Assembly (NCBI GenBank): GCA_937915375.1
Contig: CALDMO010000017.1
Coordinates: 1-64,000 of the forward strand
Direction of reading: 5' to 3'
Length of the DNA: 64,000 bases
Source of the DNA: an uncultured Marvinbryantia sp.
Lineage (GTDB): Bacteria > Bacillota > Clostridia > Lachnospirales > Lachnospiraceae
How positions within the stretch are numbered: position 1 is the stretch's first letter; each line of letters begins with the position of its first letter. Both the position numbers and the translations under genes were made by a program. Of this stretch, positions 1-8,860 are shown piece by piece. The notes under the pieces are model-generated. The model worked only from the letters and a program-made list of their open reading frames with translations. It did no database searches and had not been told where the DNA came from.

Positions 1-191
1 GATAAAATAAGGCTTTGCGGACATTTAAGAAGATATAAAAAGATAGTCAAAAAGACATATATAATTTATATCAAATTTTTATAAAACAAAAATACAGATT
101 GCAAATTCCGGTAATTTATTTTATGCTTATCTGTAATGACCGCGGGAGGAAAACGGCTGCGGCAGAAGAACAAAATGAAATGAGGAACGAT

Positions 192-1319
192 ATGTATCAG
201 ATTAAAAAGACAGAGGGTAGAGCGAAAAGAGCCGAGCTTCAGACGGTACATGGAACGGTACAAACACCGCTTTTTATGAATGTGGGAACGGCTGCGGCTA
301 TTAAGGGAGCGGTATCTACAATGGATCTGCAGGAGATTGGCACGCAGGTGGAACTTTCCAATACGTATCATCTGCATGTAAGACCGGGAGACGACGTGGT
401 AAAGCAGATGGGCGGTCTTCACAAGTTTATGGTATGGGATAAGCCGATTCTTACAGATTCCGGTGGCTTTCAGGTGTTTTCCCTGGCTGGACTGCGCAAA
501 ATTAAAGAAGAAGGCGTTTACTTCCAGTCGCATGTGGATGGACGAAAGATCTTTATGGGACCGGAGGAAAGTATGCAGATTCAGTCAAACCTCGGATCCA
601 CGATCGCCATGGCGTTTGACGAGTGCCCCTCCAGTGTGGCATCCCGTGAATATGTGCAGAATTCAGTAGACAGGACGACGCGTTGGTTAAAGCGCTGCAA
701 AGAGGAGATGGCACGTTTGAACAGTCTTCCGGATACGATCAACAAACAGCAGATGCTGTTCGGCATCAATCAGGGAGCGATTTATGATGATATCCGTATT
801 AATCATGCGGAGGAAATCAAAAAGCTGGATTTGGATGGCTATGCGATCGGAGGACTGGCGGTTGGAGAATCGCATGAGGAAATGTATCATATTTTGGATG
901 TGGTGGTACCGCATCTGCCACAGGATAAGCCGACATATCTGATGGGAGTCGGCACACCAGCGAATATTTTAGAGAGCGTGGAGCGCGGCGTGGACTTTTT
1001 TGACTGTGTTTATCCGAGCCGCAACGGACGTCATGGCCATGTATATACTTCTTTCGGCAAACTGAATCTATTTAATGAAAAATATAAACTGGATGACCGT
1101 CCGATTGAGGAGGGATGCCAGTGCCCGGCCTGCCGCCATTACAGCAGAGCGTATATCCGTCATCTGTTAAAGGCGAAGGAGATGCTTGGCATGCGTCTTT
1201 GTGTTTTACATAATCTTTATTTCTATAATCATATGATGGAAGAAATCCGCGATGCGCTTGATCAGGGCTGTTTTAAAGAGTACAAAGAAGAAAAGCTGGC
1301 AAAAATGGCCGGAAAGTAA
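192..1319 (+). CDS. tgt: queuine/preQ1 tRNA-guanine transglycosylase
   Basis: Exchanges the wobble guanine of GUN-anticodon tRNAs for a queuosine precursor. With the start at ATG 192 the protein is 375 aa, normal for bacterial Tgt. GAGG at 182-185 supports this start; the frame is open back to 99, but that extension has no ribosome binding site and is not typical of the family. Visible signatures are DSGGFQ (catalytic Asp about residue 89), GGLAVGE, FDCV with the nucleophile Asp about residue 271, PSRNGRHG, and a zinc site of Cys309, Cys311, Cys314 and His340. It sits upstream of yajC, as is common. Everything expected is present. Confidence 0.97.
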   Translation: MYQIKKTEGRAKRAELQTVHGTVQTPLFMNVGTAAAIKGAVSTMDLQEIGTQVELSNTYHLHVRPGDDVVKQMGGLHKFMVWDKPILTDSGGFQVFSLAGLRKIKEEGVYFQSHVDGRKIFMGPEESMQIQSNLGSTIAMAFDECPSSVASREYVQNSVDRTTRWLKRCKEEMARLNSLPDTINKQQMLFGINQGAIYDDIRINHAEEIKKLDLDGYAIGGLAVGESHEEMYHILDVVVPHLPQDKPTYLMGVGTPANILESVERGVDFFDCVYPSRNGRHGHVYTSFGKLNLFNEKYKLDDRPIEEGCQCPACRHYSRAYIRHLLKAKEMLGMRLCVLHNLYFYNHMMEEIRDALDQGCFKEYKEEKLAKMAGK

Positions 1320-1400
1320 ACGATGGCCGTTGTATTTGAAGACTATTCACTTCTGTACGGTGATACGGCAGAGAAAAAATAGAAAAATCAGAAAAAACTC

Positions 1401-1429
1401 TTGATGAACTGGCAAATTTTGTGTATCAT
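1401..1429 (+). promoter_or_regulatory. probable sigma-A promoter of yajC
   Basis: TTGATG (1401-1406) and TATCAT (1424-1429) are separated by 17 bases, about 50 bases upstream of the yajC start. This suggests yajC has its own promoter in addition to read-through from tgt. Assigned by motif only. Confidence 0.45.
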
Positions 1430-1479
1430 GTAGATGTTATACTTTTTTGGGTATAAAAACAGAATGGAGGAAACTGGAG

Positions 1480-1806
1480 ATGAACTTTTTAATGACTGCT
1501 GACGCGGCAGCGGCTCCGATGGGAGCAGGCGGCGGTATTATGCTGTTAGTTTTTTATGTAGTCATCATTGGTGGCGCAATGTATTTTATGGCCATCAGAC
1601 CGCAGAAAAAAGAGCAGAAAAGAATCAGTGCAATGCTGGCAGATCTTTCGGTCGGTGACAGCATTGTGACAACCGGCGGTTTCTACGGCGTGGTAATCGA
1701 TATCACTGACGAAGATGTCATCGTGGAATTCGGAAGCAATAAAAACTGCAGAATCCCGATGAGAAAAACTGCAATTGCAGAAGTAGAAAAAGCAGAAGTG
1801 CAATAA
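1480..1806 (+). CDS. yajC: preprotein translocase subunit YajC
   Basis: Small single-pass membrane partner of SecDF in protein export. The start is ATG 1480, preceded by GGAGG at 1466-1470; 108 aa. A short Ala/Gly-rich N-terminus is followed by one membrane segment (about residues 20-39), then the family motif RPQKK (40-44) and a small cytoplasmic domain with GDSIVTTGG and a beta-rich tail. The frame is open upstream to 1447 but that part has no ribosome binding site. secD and secF are not in the window. A strong terminator follows. Confidence 0.95.
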   Translation: MNFLMTADAAAAPMGAGGGIMLLVFYVVIIGGAMYFMAIRPQKKEQKRISAMLADLSVGDSIVTTGGFYGVVIDITDEDVIVEFGSNKNCRIPMRKTAIAEVEKAEVQ

Positions 1807-1851
1807 AGCTATTCTGCGGGACAACAAATGCCCGCAAGAGTGAAACACGAA

Positions 1852-1889
1852 AAAAGGGCATGGTCCGGTGGGACTATGCCCTTTTCTGC
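1852..1889 (+). terminator. rho-independent terminator after yajC
   Basis: A 15-base arm (1852-1866) pairs with 1871-1885 around a GGTG loop, with one G-T wobble, and ends in TTTT. It separates tgt-yajC from the leucine/isoleucine genes. A second T-run (1901-1907) lies further downstream without its own stem. Confidence 0.8.
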
Positions 1890-1945
1890 AAGGGAGATTC
1901 TTTTTTTAAAACAGTCATTTTACGGCTGAGTGAGGAGAGAGACAG

Positions 1946-3031
1946 ATGGAATATAAAATTGCACTGATTCCGGGAGATGGCATTGGTCCGGAAATCGTAA
2001 AAGAAGCCGTAAAGGTTTTGAATACGGTTCAGAAAAAATATGATTTTACATTAAAATATGAGGAGCTGCTGATGGGAGGCGCATCTATTGATGTGCATGG
2101 CATTCCCCTGACAGATGAAACGGTCGCGGCGGCCAAAGCGAGCGACGCGGTTTTGATGGGAAGCATCGGCGGCGACGCGAAAACTTCACCATGGTATCAG
2201 CTGGAGCCGTCTAAACGGCCTGAAGCGGGACTCTTAAAGATCCGAAAGGAGCTGAATTTGTTCGCAAACCTGCGTCCGGCTTATCTTTATGAGGAATTAA
2301 AGGAAGCCTGCCCACTGCGTGAGGATATTATCGGTGATGGATTTGATATGATGATCATGCGTGAACTGACTGGCGGACTGTATTTCGGAGAGCGAAGGAC
2401 AGTGATGGAAGACGGCGTCAGAAAGGCCATTGATACGCTGACATATAATGAAAATGAGATTCGTCGCATTGCGAAGCGCGGATTTGAGATTGCTCAAAAG
2501 AGAAGGAAAAAAGTAACGAGCGTAGATAAAGCGAACGTACTTGATTCCTCGAGGCTTTGGAGAGCGGTTGTAGATGAGGTGGCAAAAGATTACCCGGATG
2601 TGGAACTCTCTCATATGCTGGTAGATAACTGCGCGATGCAGCTCGTCAGAGATCCGAAACAGTTTGATGTGATTCTGACGGAGAACATGTTTGGAGACAT
2701 CTTATCTGATGAAGCCAGTATGGTGACCGGATCGATCGGTATGCTGGCTTCCGCAAGTTTAAATGAGACGAAATTCGGTCTTTATGAACCGAGTCACGGT
2801 TCTGCGCCGGATATTGCCGGCAGGGACATTGCAAACCCGATCGCAACGATTCTTTCGGCGGCAATGATGCTGCGCTTTTCACTGGATCAGGATGCGGCGG
2901 CGGATGCTGTGGAAGCGGCAGTAAAACAAGTATTAAAAGACGGTTATCGCACAGGGGATATCATGTCGGAGGGATGCATACAGGTCGGATGCGCGCAGAT
3001 GGGAGATCTGATCGCAGAACGCATTCAATAA
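1946..3031 (+). CDS. leuB: 3-isopropylmalate dehydrogenase
   Basis: NAD-dependent oxidative decarboxylation of 3-isopropylmalate, third step of leucine synthesis, cytoplasmic. 361 aa, full family length. It starts with the nucleotide-binding GDGIGPEIV, has the substrate arginines in the LFANLRP and MIMRELTGG regions, and the metal/nucleotide signature VILTENMFGDILSDEASM followed by HGSAPDIAG. GAGGAGAG lies 9 bases before the ATG. leuA, leuC and leuD are not adjacent; the gene is instead followed by ilvD and ilvB, so this is a mixed branched-chain cluster. No T-box or CodY-like site was recognised upstream. Confidence 0.97.
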   Translation: MEYKIALIPGDGIGPEIVKEAVKVLNTVQKKYDFTLKYEELLMGGASIDVHGIPLTDETVAAAKASDAVLMGSIGGDAKTSPWYQLEPSKRPEAGLLKIRKELNLFANLRPAYLYEELKEACPLREDIIGDGFDMMIMRELTGGLYFGERRTVMEDGVRKAIDTLTYNENEIRRIAKRGFEIAQKRRKKVTSVDKANVLDSSRLWRAVVDEVAKDYPDVELSHMLVDNCAMQLVRDPKQFDVILTENMFGDILSDEASMVTGSIGMLASASLNETKFGLYEPSHGSAPDIAGRDIANPIATILSAAMMLRFSLDQDAAADAVEAAVKQVLKDGYRTGDIMSEGCIQVGCAQMGDLIAERIQ

Positions 3032-3094
3032 AATAGATAATAAAATCAGAAAATGACGTCAGAAAGAGACGTTTACAGAAAGGCGGATAAGCAT

Positions 3095-4756
3095 ATGAGA
3101 AGTGACGCAGTAAAAAAAGGAACCCAACAGGCACCACACAGATCGCTTTTTAACGCGTTGGGCATGACAGAAGAGGAAATGAAAAAACCGCTGATTGGTA
3201 TTGTAAATTCCTATAATGAGATTGTTCCGGGTCATATGAACCTGGATAAGATCACGGAAGCGGTTAAGATGGGAGTTGCTCTTGCGGGCGGTGTACCGAG
3301 AGAATTTCCGGCGATTGCCGTGTGTGACGGAATTGCTATGGGTCATATCGGAATGAAATATTCTCTGGTGACGCGTGATCTGATCGCTGATTCCACCGAA
3401 TGTATGGCGATGGCGCATCAGTTTGACGCGCTGGTTTGCATACCAAACTGTGATAAAAACGTACCAGGTCTTTTGATGGCAGCAGCGAGGCTGAATATTC
3501 CGACGATTTTTGTCAGCGGCGGTCCGATGATGGCAGGACATGTAAAGGGCAGGAAGACCAGTCTGTCCAGCATGTTTGAGGCAGTCGGCGCAAACGCAGC
3601 CGGTACCATGACAGATGAAGATGTCTATGAATTTGAATGTAAAGCCTGTCCGACAGCAGGAAGCTGCTCCGGTATGTATACAGCCAACAGTATGAACTGT
3701 CTGACAGAAGTACTTGGAATGGGACTTGGCGGCAACGGTACGATTCCGGCGGTATATTCCGAGCGCATCAAGCTGGCAAAGCATGCCGGAATGAAAATTG
3801 TGGAACTGGTGCAGAAAAACATCCGTCCGCGCGATATCATGACGGAAAAGGCATTCCATAACGCACTGACTGTGGATATGGCGCTTGGCTGTTCGACAAA
3901 TAGTATGCTGCATCTTCCGGCGATCGCACATGAGGCAGGTGTGGAACTGAATGTCGATATTGCCAACGAGATCAGCGCCAGAACTCCGAATCTGTGTCAT
4001 CTTGCTCCAGCCGGCCCGACTTATATCGAAGATTTGAACGAGGCGGGCGGCGTGTATGCGGTGATGAATGAGCTTGATAAAAAAGGACTTTTATATACAG
4101 ATCTGATGACAGTAACCGGAAAGACGGTGAAAGAAAATATCAGCGGATGTGTAAACCGCAATCCGGAGGTTATTCGACCAATCGACAACCCATACAGCGA
4201 GACAGGCGGTATTGCTGTCTTGAAAGGAAATCTGGCTCCGGATTCCGGCGTGGTAAAACGTTCCGCAGTTGTGCCGGAGATGATGGTGCATGAAGGGCCG
4301 GCCAGAGTGTTTGATTGTGAGGAAGATGCGATTGCCGCGATTAAAAGCGGTAAGATTGTGGCAGGTGATGTCGTAGTGATCCGCTATGAGGGGCCGAAGG
4401 GCGGTCCGGGTATGCGGGAGATGCTCAATCCAACGTCAGCGATTGCCGGTATGGGGCTTGGATCTTCCGTTGCTCTGATTACAGACGGTCGTTTCTCCGG
4501 TGCGTCAAGAGGCGCATCTATCGGACATGTTTCACCGGAGGCTGCTGTCGGCGGTCCGATCGCACTTGTGGAAGAAGGCGATATTATTAAGATTAATATT
4601 CCGGAAAACCGTTTGGATGTAGCTGTTTCTGATGAGGAAATGGCAGAAAGAAAAGCGAAATGGCAGCCGAGAGAGCCAAAAATAACAACCGGTTATCTGG
4701 CACGCTACGCGAAGATGGTGACAAGCGGTAATCGCGGAGCAATTCTTGAGATATAA
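3095..4756 (+). CDS. ilvD: dihydroxy-acid dehydratase
   Basis: Iron-sulfur enzyme that dehydrates 2,3-dihydroxy acids to 2-keto acids in valine and isoleucine synthesis. The start at ATG 3095 gives 553 aa beginning MRSDAVKKG, the usual N-terminus; an ATG at 3053 in frame adds 14 residues without a good ribosome binding site. Cluster cysteines are visible in NCDKNVPG and in CPTAGSCSGMYTANSM, and the C-terminal GRFSGASRG signature is intact. It follows leuB by about 60 bases and precedes ilvB by 24, consistent with one transcript. Confidence 0.97.
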   Translation: MRSDAVKKGTQQAPHRSLFNALGMTEEEMKKPLIGIVNSYNEIVPGHMNLDKITEAVKMGVALAGGVPREFPAIAVCDGIAMGHIGMKYSLVTRDLIADSTECMAMAHQFDALVCIPNCDKNVPGLLMAAARLNIPTIFVSGGPMMAGHVKGRKTSLSSMFEAVGANAAGTMTDEDVYEFECKACPTAGSCSGMYTANSMNCLTEVLGMGLGGNGTIPAVYSERIKLAKHAGMKIVELVQKNIRPRDIMTEKAFHNALTVDMALGCSTNSMLHLPAIAHEAGVELNVDIANEISARTPNLCHLAPAGPTYIEDLNEAGGVYAVMNELDKKGLLYTDLMTVTGKTVKENISGCVNRNPEVIRPIDNPYSETGGIAVLKGNLAPDSGVVKRSAVVPEMMVHEGPARVFDCEEDAIAAIKSGKIVAGDVVVIRYEGPKGGPGMREMLNPTSAIAGMGLGSSVALITDGRFSGASRGASIGHVSPEAAVGGPIALVEEGDIIKINIPENRLDVAVSDEEMAERKAKWQPREPKITTGYLARYAKMVTSGNRGAILEI

Positions 4757-4780
4757 GAATTTTAAATCGGGGAGGTACAT

Positions 4781-6457
4781 ATGAATTTAACAGGTTCAGA
4801 GATTGTAATAGAATGTTTAAAAGAGCAGGGTGTAGATACGGTATTCGGTTATCCGGGCGGTACGATCCTGAATATTTATGATGCGCTGTATCAGCATAGC
4901 GATGAGATTACGCATATTCTGACTTCACATGAGCAGGGAGCCGCACATGCGGCGGATGGCTATGCGCGGGCAACCGGAAAGGTTGGCGTTTGTCTGGCAA
5001 CTTCCGGACCAGGGGCAACGAATCTGGTAACCGGTATTGCAACGGCGTATATGGATTCCGTTCCGGTAGTGGCAATTACGGCAAACGTAGGCGTATCGCT
5101 GCTTGGCCGAGACAGTTTTCAGGAAATCGATATTGCTGGTGTGACCATGCCGATTACGAAACATAATTATATTGTAAAAGATATTACAAAGCTGGCAGAC
5201 ACGATCCGCAATGCGTTTCGGATTGCGAAAGAAGGGCGTCCCGGACCGGTTCTTGTGGATATTACAAAGGATGTGACAGCAGCAGTTTGTGAATATCAGA
5301 AAACAGTGCCGGAGAAGATTGAGCGTAAGACAGATTATATTAAAGATGCGGATTTGCTGGAGGCAGTAAAGCTGATCAATGGCTGTAAGCGTCCGTTTAT
5401 CTTTGTGGGCGGCGGCGCAGTGATTTCTGATGCGGCGGCAGAATTGAAAGAATTTGTCCGCAAGGTACATGCACCGGTTGGAGATTCTCTGATGGGAAAA
5501 GGCGCGTTTGACGGAAGAGAAGAACTGTATACCGGTATGGTTGGTATGCATGGTACAAAAGCATCCAATCTTGGTATCACTAAATGCGATTTATTGGTTG
5601 CAATCGGTACCCGTTTTAGCGACCGCGTACTTGGAAATCCGAACCGTTTTGCTCAAAATGCGAAAATTCTTCACATTGACATTGATCCGGCAGAAATTAA
5701 CAAAAATGTAATGGTAGACTGCTGCTTGCAAGGAGATGTGCGGGAAGTGCTTCGCCGCTTGAATTCACTGGTGGAAGACCATAAGCATGATAAGTGGCTG
5801 GACGAAATACGCGAGCTGAATGAAAAATATCCATTAAAATATGCAGAAGAAGGACTGACCGGTCCGGCGATCATTGAGGAAATTTATAAAGAGACGAACG
5901 GTGAAGCGATCATTGTTACAGACGTCGGACAGCATCAGATGTGGGCGGCGCAGTATTATAAATATAAAGAGCCGCATACACTATTGACATCGGGCGGTCT
6001 TGGCACGATGGGATACGGTTTAGGCGCTGCGATTGGTGCTAAAATTGGTTGCCCGGAGAAAACGGTTATCAATATCGCTGGAGACGGCTGTTTCCGCATG
6101 AACATGAATGAGTTGGCGACTGCGGCGCGTTACAATATCCCGATCATTGAAGTGGTCATCAACAATCATGTGCTCGGCATGGTGCGCCAGTGGCAGACAT
6201 TGTTTTATAAGGAACGTTATTCTTCAACGATTTTAAATGACGGCGTTGATTTTGTGAAGGTAGCGGAAGGTCTTGGCGCGGTTGGTATTCGCGTGACAAC
6301 AAAAGAGGAATTGAAAGATGCGCTGCACAAAGCGCTCACTTTAGGCAGACCGGTGCTGTTGGATTGTCAGATTGACCGGGATGATAAAGTATTTCCGATG
6401 GTTCCGGCAGGCGCTCCGATTGAAGAAGTGTTTGATCAGGACGATCTGAAAAAATAA
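4781..6457 (+). CDS. ilvB: acetolactate synthase, large (catalytic) subunit
   Basis: Thiamine-diphosphate enzyme condensing pyruvate with pyruvate or 2-ketobutyrate, first common step of branched-chain amino-acid synthesis. 558 aa, with GGGGAGG before the ATG. The N-terminal domain carries the catalytic Glu in SHEQGAAHAADGYAR, followed by the central FAD-type domain, and the C-terminal domain has the ThDP/Mg motif from GDGCF to VINN. No ilvN regulatory-subunit gene is adjacent; serC follows after 32 bases. The protein could be a catabolic acetolactate synthase, but the neighbours leuB and ilvD favour the biosynthetic role. Confidence 0.95.
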   Translation: MNLTGSEIVIECLKEQGVDTVFGYPGGTILNIYDALYQHSDEITHILTSHEQGAAHAADGYARATGKVGVCLATSGPGATNLVTGIATAYMDSVPVVAITANVGVSLLGRDSFQEIDIAGVTMPITKHNYIVKDITKLADTIRNAFRIAKEGRPGPVLVDITKDVTAAVCEYQKTVPEKIERKTDYIKDADLLEAVKLINGCKRPFIFVGGGAVISDAAAELKEFVRKVHAPVGDSLMGKGAFDGREELYTGMVGMHGTKASNLGITKCDLLVAIGTRFSDRVLGNPNRFAQNAKILHIDIDPAEINKNVMVDCCLQGDVREVLRRLNSLVEDHKHDKWLDEIRELNEKYPLKYAEEGLTGPAIIEEIYKETNGEAIIVTDVGQHQMWAAQYYKYKEPHTLLTSGGLGTMGYGLGAAIGAKIGCPEKTVINIAGDGCFRMNMNELATAARYNIPIIEVVINNHVLGMVRQWQTLFYKERYSSTILNDGVDFVKVAEGLGAVGIRVTTKEELKDALHKALTLGRPVLLDCQIDRDDKVFPMVPAGAPIEEVFDQDDLKK

Positions 6458-6489
6458 AACTGTTTTGAGAGAGTCAGGAGGAGAGGATT

Positions 6490-7572
6490 ATGAAAAAAGT
6501 GTACAATTTTTCAGCGGGTCCAGCAGTGCTTCCCAAAGAGGTTCTTGAGGAAGTAGCGGCGGAGATGATGGATTATCAGGGGTGCGGCATGTCTGTGATG
6601 GAATTAAGTCACCGTGGGGAAGTGTTTGAGAAGATACTGCATGAGACAGAAAAAGATCTGCGGGAACTGATGAACATACCGGATAACTATAAGGTGTTGT
6701 TTTTGCAGGGCGGTGCATCCCAGCAGTTTGCGATGATACCGATGAATCTGATGAAAAATAAAACGGCTGATTATATTGTTACTGGACAGTGGGCGAAAAA
6801 GGCATATCAGGAAGCACAGAAGTACGGAAAAGCGAATAAAATCGCTTCTTCTGAGGACAAAATGTTTTCTTATATTCCGGATTGTACCGATCTTCCGGTC
6901 AGTGAGGATGCTGACTATGTTTATATCTGTGAAAATAACACGATTTACGGTACAAAATTTAAAAAATTGCCGAATACAAAGGGAAAACCGCTGGTTGCAG
7001 ATGTATCCTCCTGCTTTTTGTCTGAACCGATAGATGTGATGAAGTATGGCATGATCTATGGTGGTGTACAGAAAAATATTGGTCCGGCAGGCATGGTGAT
7101 CGCGATCATCCGGGAGGATCTGATCACAGAGGATGTATTGCCTGGAACACCGACGATGCTGACATACAAAACGCATGCGGATGCAGATTCGATGTATAAC
7201 ACACCGAACTGTTTCTGTATCTATGTTTGTGGAAAGGTGTTTAAATGGATCAAACGCCGCGGAGGTCTTGCGGCGATGAAAGAATATAATGAAAAGAAAG
7301 CGGCTGTTCTTTATGATTTTCTTGATCAAAGCAGAATGTTTCGCGGAACAGTGGAGAAAAAAGACCGTTCTCTGATGAATGTTCCGTTTGTGACAGGCGA
7401 TAAGGAGATGGATGCCAAATTTGTCAGAGAGGCAAAAGCGGCTGGCTTTGAGAACTTGAAAGGACATCGGAGCGTCGGCGGTATGCGGGCAAGTATTTAC
7501 AATGCCATGCCGATCGAGGGTGTGGAGGCACTGGTGGAATTTATGAAAAAGTTTGAAAAGGAGAATCTGTGA
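6490..7572 (+). CDS. serC: phosphoserine aminotransferase
   Basis: PLP enzyme converting 3-phosphohydroxypyruvate to O-phosphoserine. 360 aa, with AGGAGGAG just before the ATG. It opens with the family N-terminus YNFSAGPAVLP. The PLP lysine lies in GGVQKNIGPAGM, and GTPTMLTY and GGMRASIYNAMP are conserved substrate-binding segments. serA begins one base after its stop, so serC and serA form a translationally close pair. Confidence 0.97.
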   Translation: MKKVYNFSAGPAVLPKEVLEEVAAEMMDYQGCGMSVMELSHRGEVFEKILHETEKDLRELMNIPDNYKVLFLQGGASQQFAMIPMNLMKNKTADYIVTGQWAKKAYQEAQKYGKANKIASSEDKMFSYIPDCTDLPVSEDADYVYICENNTIYGTKFKKLPNTKGKPLVADVSSCFLSEPIDVMKYGMIYGGVQKNIGPAGMVIAIIREDLITEDVLPGTPTMLTYKTHADADSMYNTPNCFCIYVCGKVFKWIKRRGGLAAMKEYNEKKAAVLYDFLDQSRMFRGTVEKKDRSLMNVPFVTGDKEMDAKFVREAKAAGFENLKGHRSVGGMRASIYNAMPIEGVEALVEFMKKFEKENL

Positions 7573-7573
7573 T

Positions 7574-8737
7574 ATGTATCGTTATCATTGTTTGAATGCA
7601 ATCTCTCGAATCGGACTGGATGATTTCAGCGGAGAATATGAGAAGACGGACAGCTTAGACGACGCTGACGCGGTGTTGGTGCGCAGTGCGGCCATGCATG
7701 ATATGGAGCTGCCGGAAAATCTGCAGGCAGTTGCGCGTGCAGGAGCAGGAGTAAATAATATTCCGCTCAGTAAATGCGCGGATAAAGGAATTGTAGTTTT
7801 CAATACGCCGGGAGCAAATGCGAACGGTGTAAAAGAGGCAGTGATTGCCGGTCTGCTTTTGGCATCCCGTGATTTTGTCGGCGGCATCAACTGGGTGCAG
7901 TCGGAGCGGCAGAATGAGTTGATTGCGAAAGTAGCGGAAAAAGAGAAAAAGCATTTTGCCGGATGTGAGATTAAAAACAAAAAGCTTGGCATTATTGGAT
8001 TGGGCGCGATCGGTGTATTAGTAGCGAATGCGGCGGCAAATCTCGGCATGGAAGTATATGGATATGATCCGTACATTTCTGTTGATGCAGCTTGGAATTT
8101 GTCCAGAAACATTCGCCATATTACAGATGTGGATGATATTTACCGCCAGTGCGATTATATCACGATTCATGTGCCGTTGATGGACAGCACCAAAAAGATG
8201 GTAGGCTGCGAGGCAATCGCAAAGATGAAAGAGGGTGTGGTGCTGCTGAATTTTGCCCGTGATGTTCTTGTGGATGAGGAAGCAGTGATTGAGGCACTTC
8301 GTACCGGTAAAATGCGTAAATATGTCAGTGATTTTCCGAATCCGCTGACTGCTGGGGAAAAGGATTGTATTGTGATCCCGCATCTGGGCGCGTCTACAGA
8401 AGAATCCGAGGATAACTGTGCGCGTATGGCAGTTAAGGAAGTTATGGATTATCTGGAAAACGGAAACATTCATAATTCTGTGAATTATCCGACCTGTGAT
8501 ATGGGAATTTGCAGCAGTGTCTGCCGTTTGGCGATCAATCACAGAAATATTAAAAATATGATCGGTCAGTTTGCGTCGGTTCTTGGTACGTCAGATATGA
8601 ATATCGCGCATATGGCTAACCAGAGTAAGGGAGAATATGCATATTCGCTGTTTGACTTGGATACACAGGTAACAGAAGAAGTTCTGGAAAAAATCCGAAG
8701 TATTGACGGTGTATTAAAGGTTCGTGTTTTGAAATAA
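7574..8737 (+). CDS. serA: D-3-phosphoglycerate dehydrogenase
   Basis: Oxidises 3-phosphoglycerate to 3-phosphohydroxypyruvate, entry to serine synthesis. The start is ATG 7574 with AAGGAG overlapping the end of serC; 387 aa. Order: N-terminal substrate domain, Rossmann motif GLGAIG, catalytic Arg in NFARD, Glu in the following helix, His in HLGAS, and a C-terminal ACT domain from about residue 325, which in this family is a serine-sensing site. This is the short one-ACT form common in Clostridia. A terminator follows, then a DUF1015 gene. Confidence 0.96.
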   Translation: MYRYHCLNAISRIGLDDFSGEYEKTDSLDDADAVLVRSAAMHDMELPENLQAVARAGAGVNNIPLSKCADKGIVVFNTPGANANGVKEAVIAGLLLASRDFVGGINWVQSERQNELIAKVAEKEKKHFAGCEIKNKKLGIIGLGAIGVLVANAAANLGMEVYGYDPYISVDAAWNLSRNIRHITDVDDIYRQCDYITIHVPLMDSTKKMVGCEAIAKMKEGVVLLNFARDVLVDEEAVIEALRTGKMRKYVSDFPNPLTAGEKDCIVIPHLGASTEESEDNCARMAVKEVMDYLENGNIHNSVNYPTCDMGICSSVCRLAINHRNIKNMIGQFASVLGTSDMNIAHMANQSKGEYAYSLFDLDTQVTEEVLEKIRSIDGVLKVRVLK

Positions 8738-8751
8738 TCTTGGTTACAGAC

Positions 8752-8799
8752 AAAAGAGGATTCGTAAAGTGAAAATACACAGCGAATTCTCTTTTTTTT
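8752..8799 (+). terminator. rho-independent terminator after serA
   Basis: Arms 8752-8764 and 8783-8795 form a 13-base stem with one G-T wobble, followed by a run of T. A TATAAT at 8815-8820 lies just downstream and may be the -10 of the next gene, although no good -35 is seen. Confidence 0.75.
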
Positions 8800-8860
8800 C
8801 AGAAAAAATTATGATATAATTACAAAAATAGGTAAAATAAAAAGAATGGGAGGAAGAAAA

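Noticed and set aside
1..84. Frame open from the left edge to a stop at 82-84 (27 codons)
   Set aside because: AT-rich, Lys/Ile-rich composition without any recognisable family; too short to call as the end of an upstream gene.
1886..1945. T-box or attenuator ahead of leuB
   Set aside because: No TGGNACCGCG-type antiterminator bulge and no specifier loop; the only strong hairpin belongs to yajC termination.
3059..4000. Long open frame opposite ilvD
   Set aside because: Shadow of a highly conserved gene; Cys/His-rich translation without family features.
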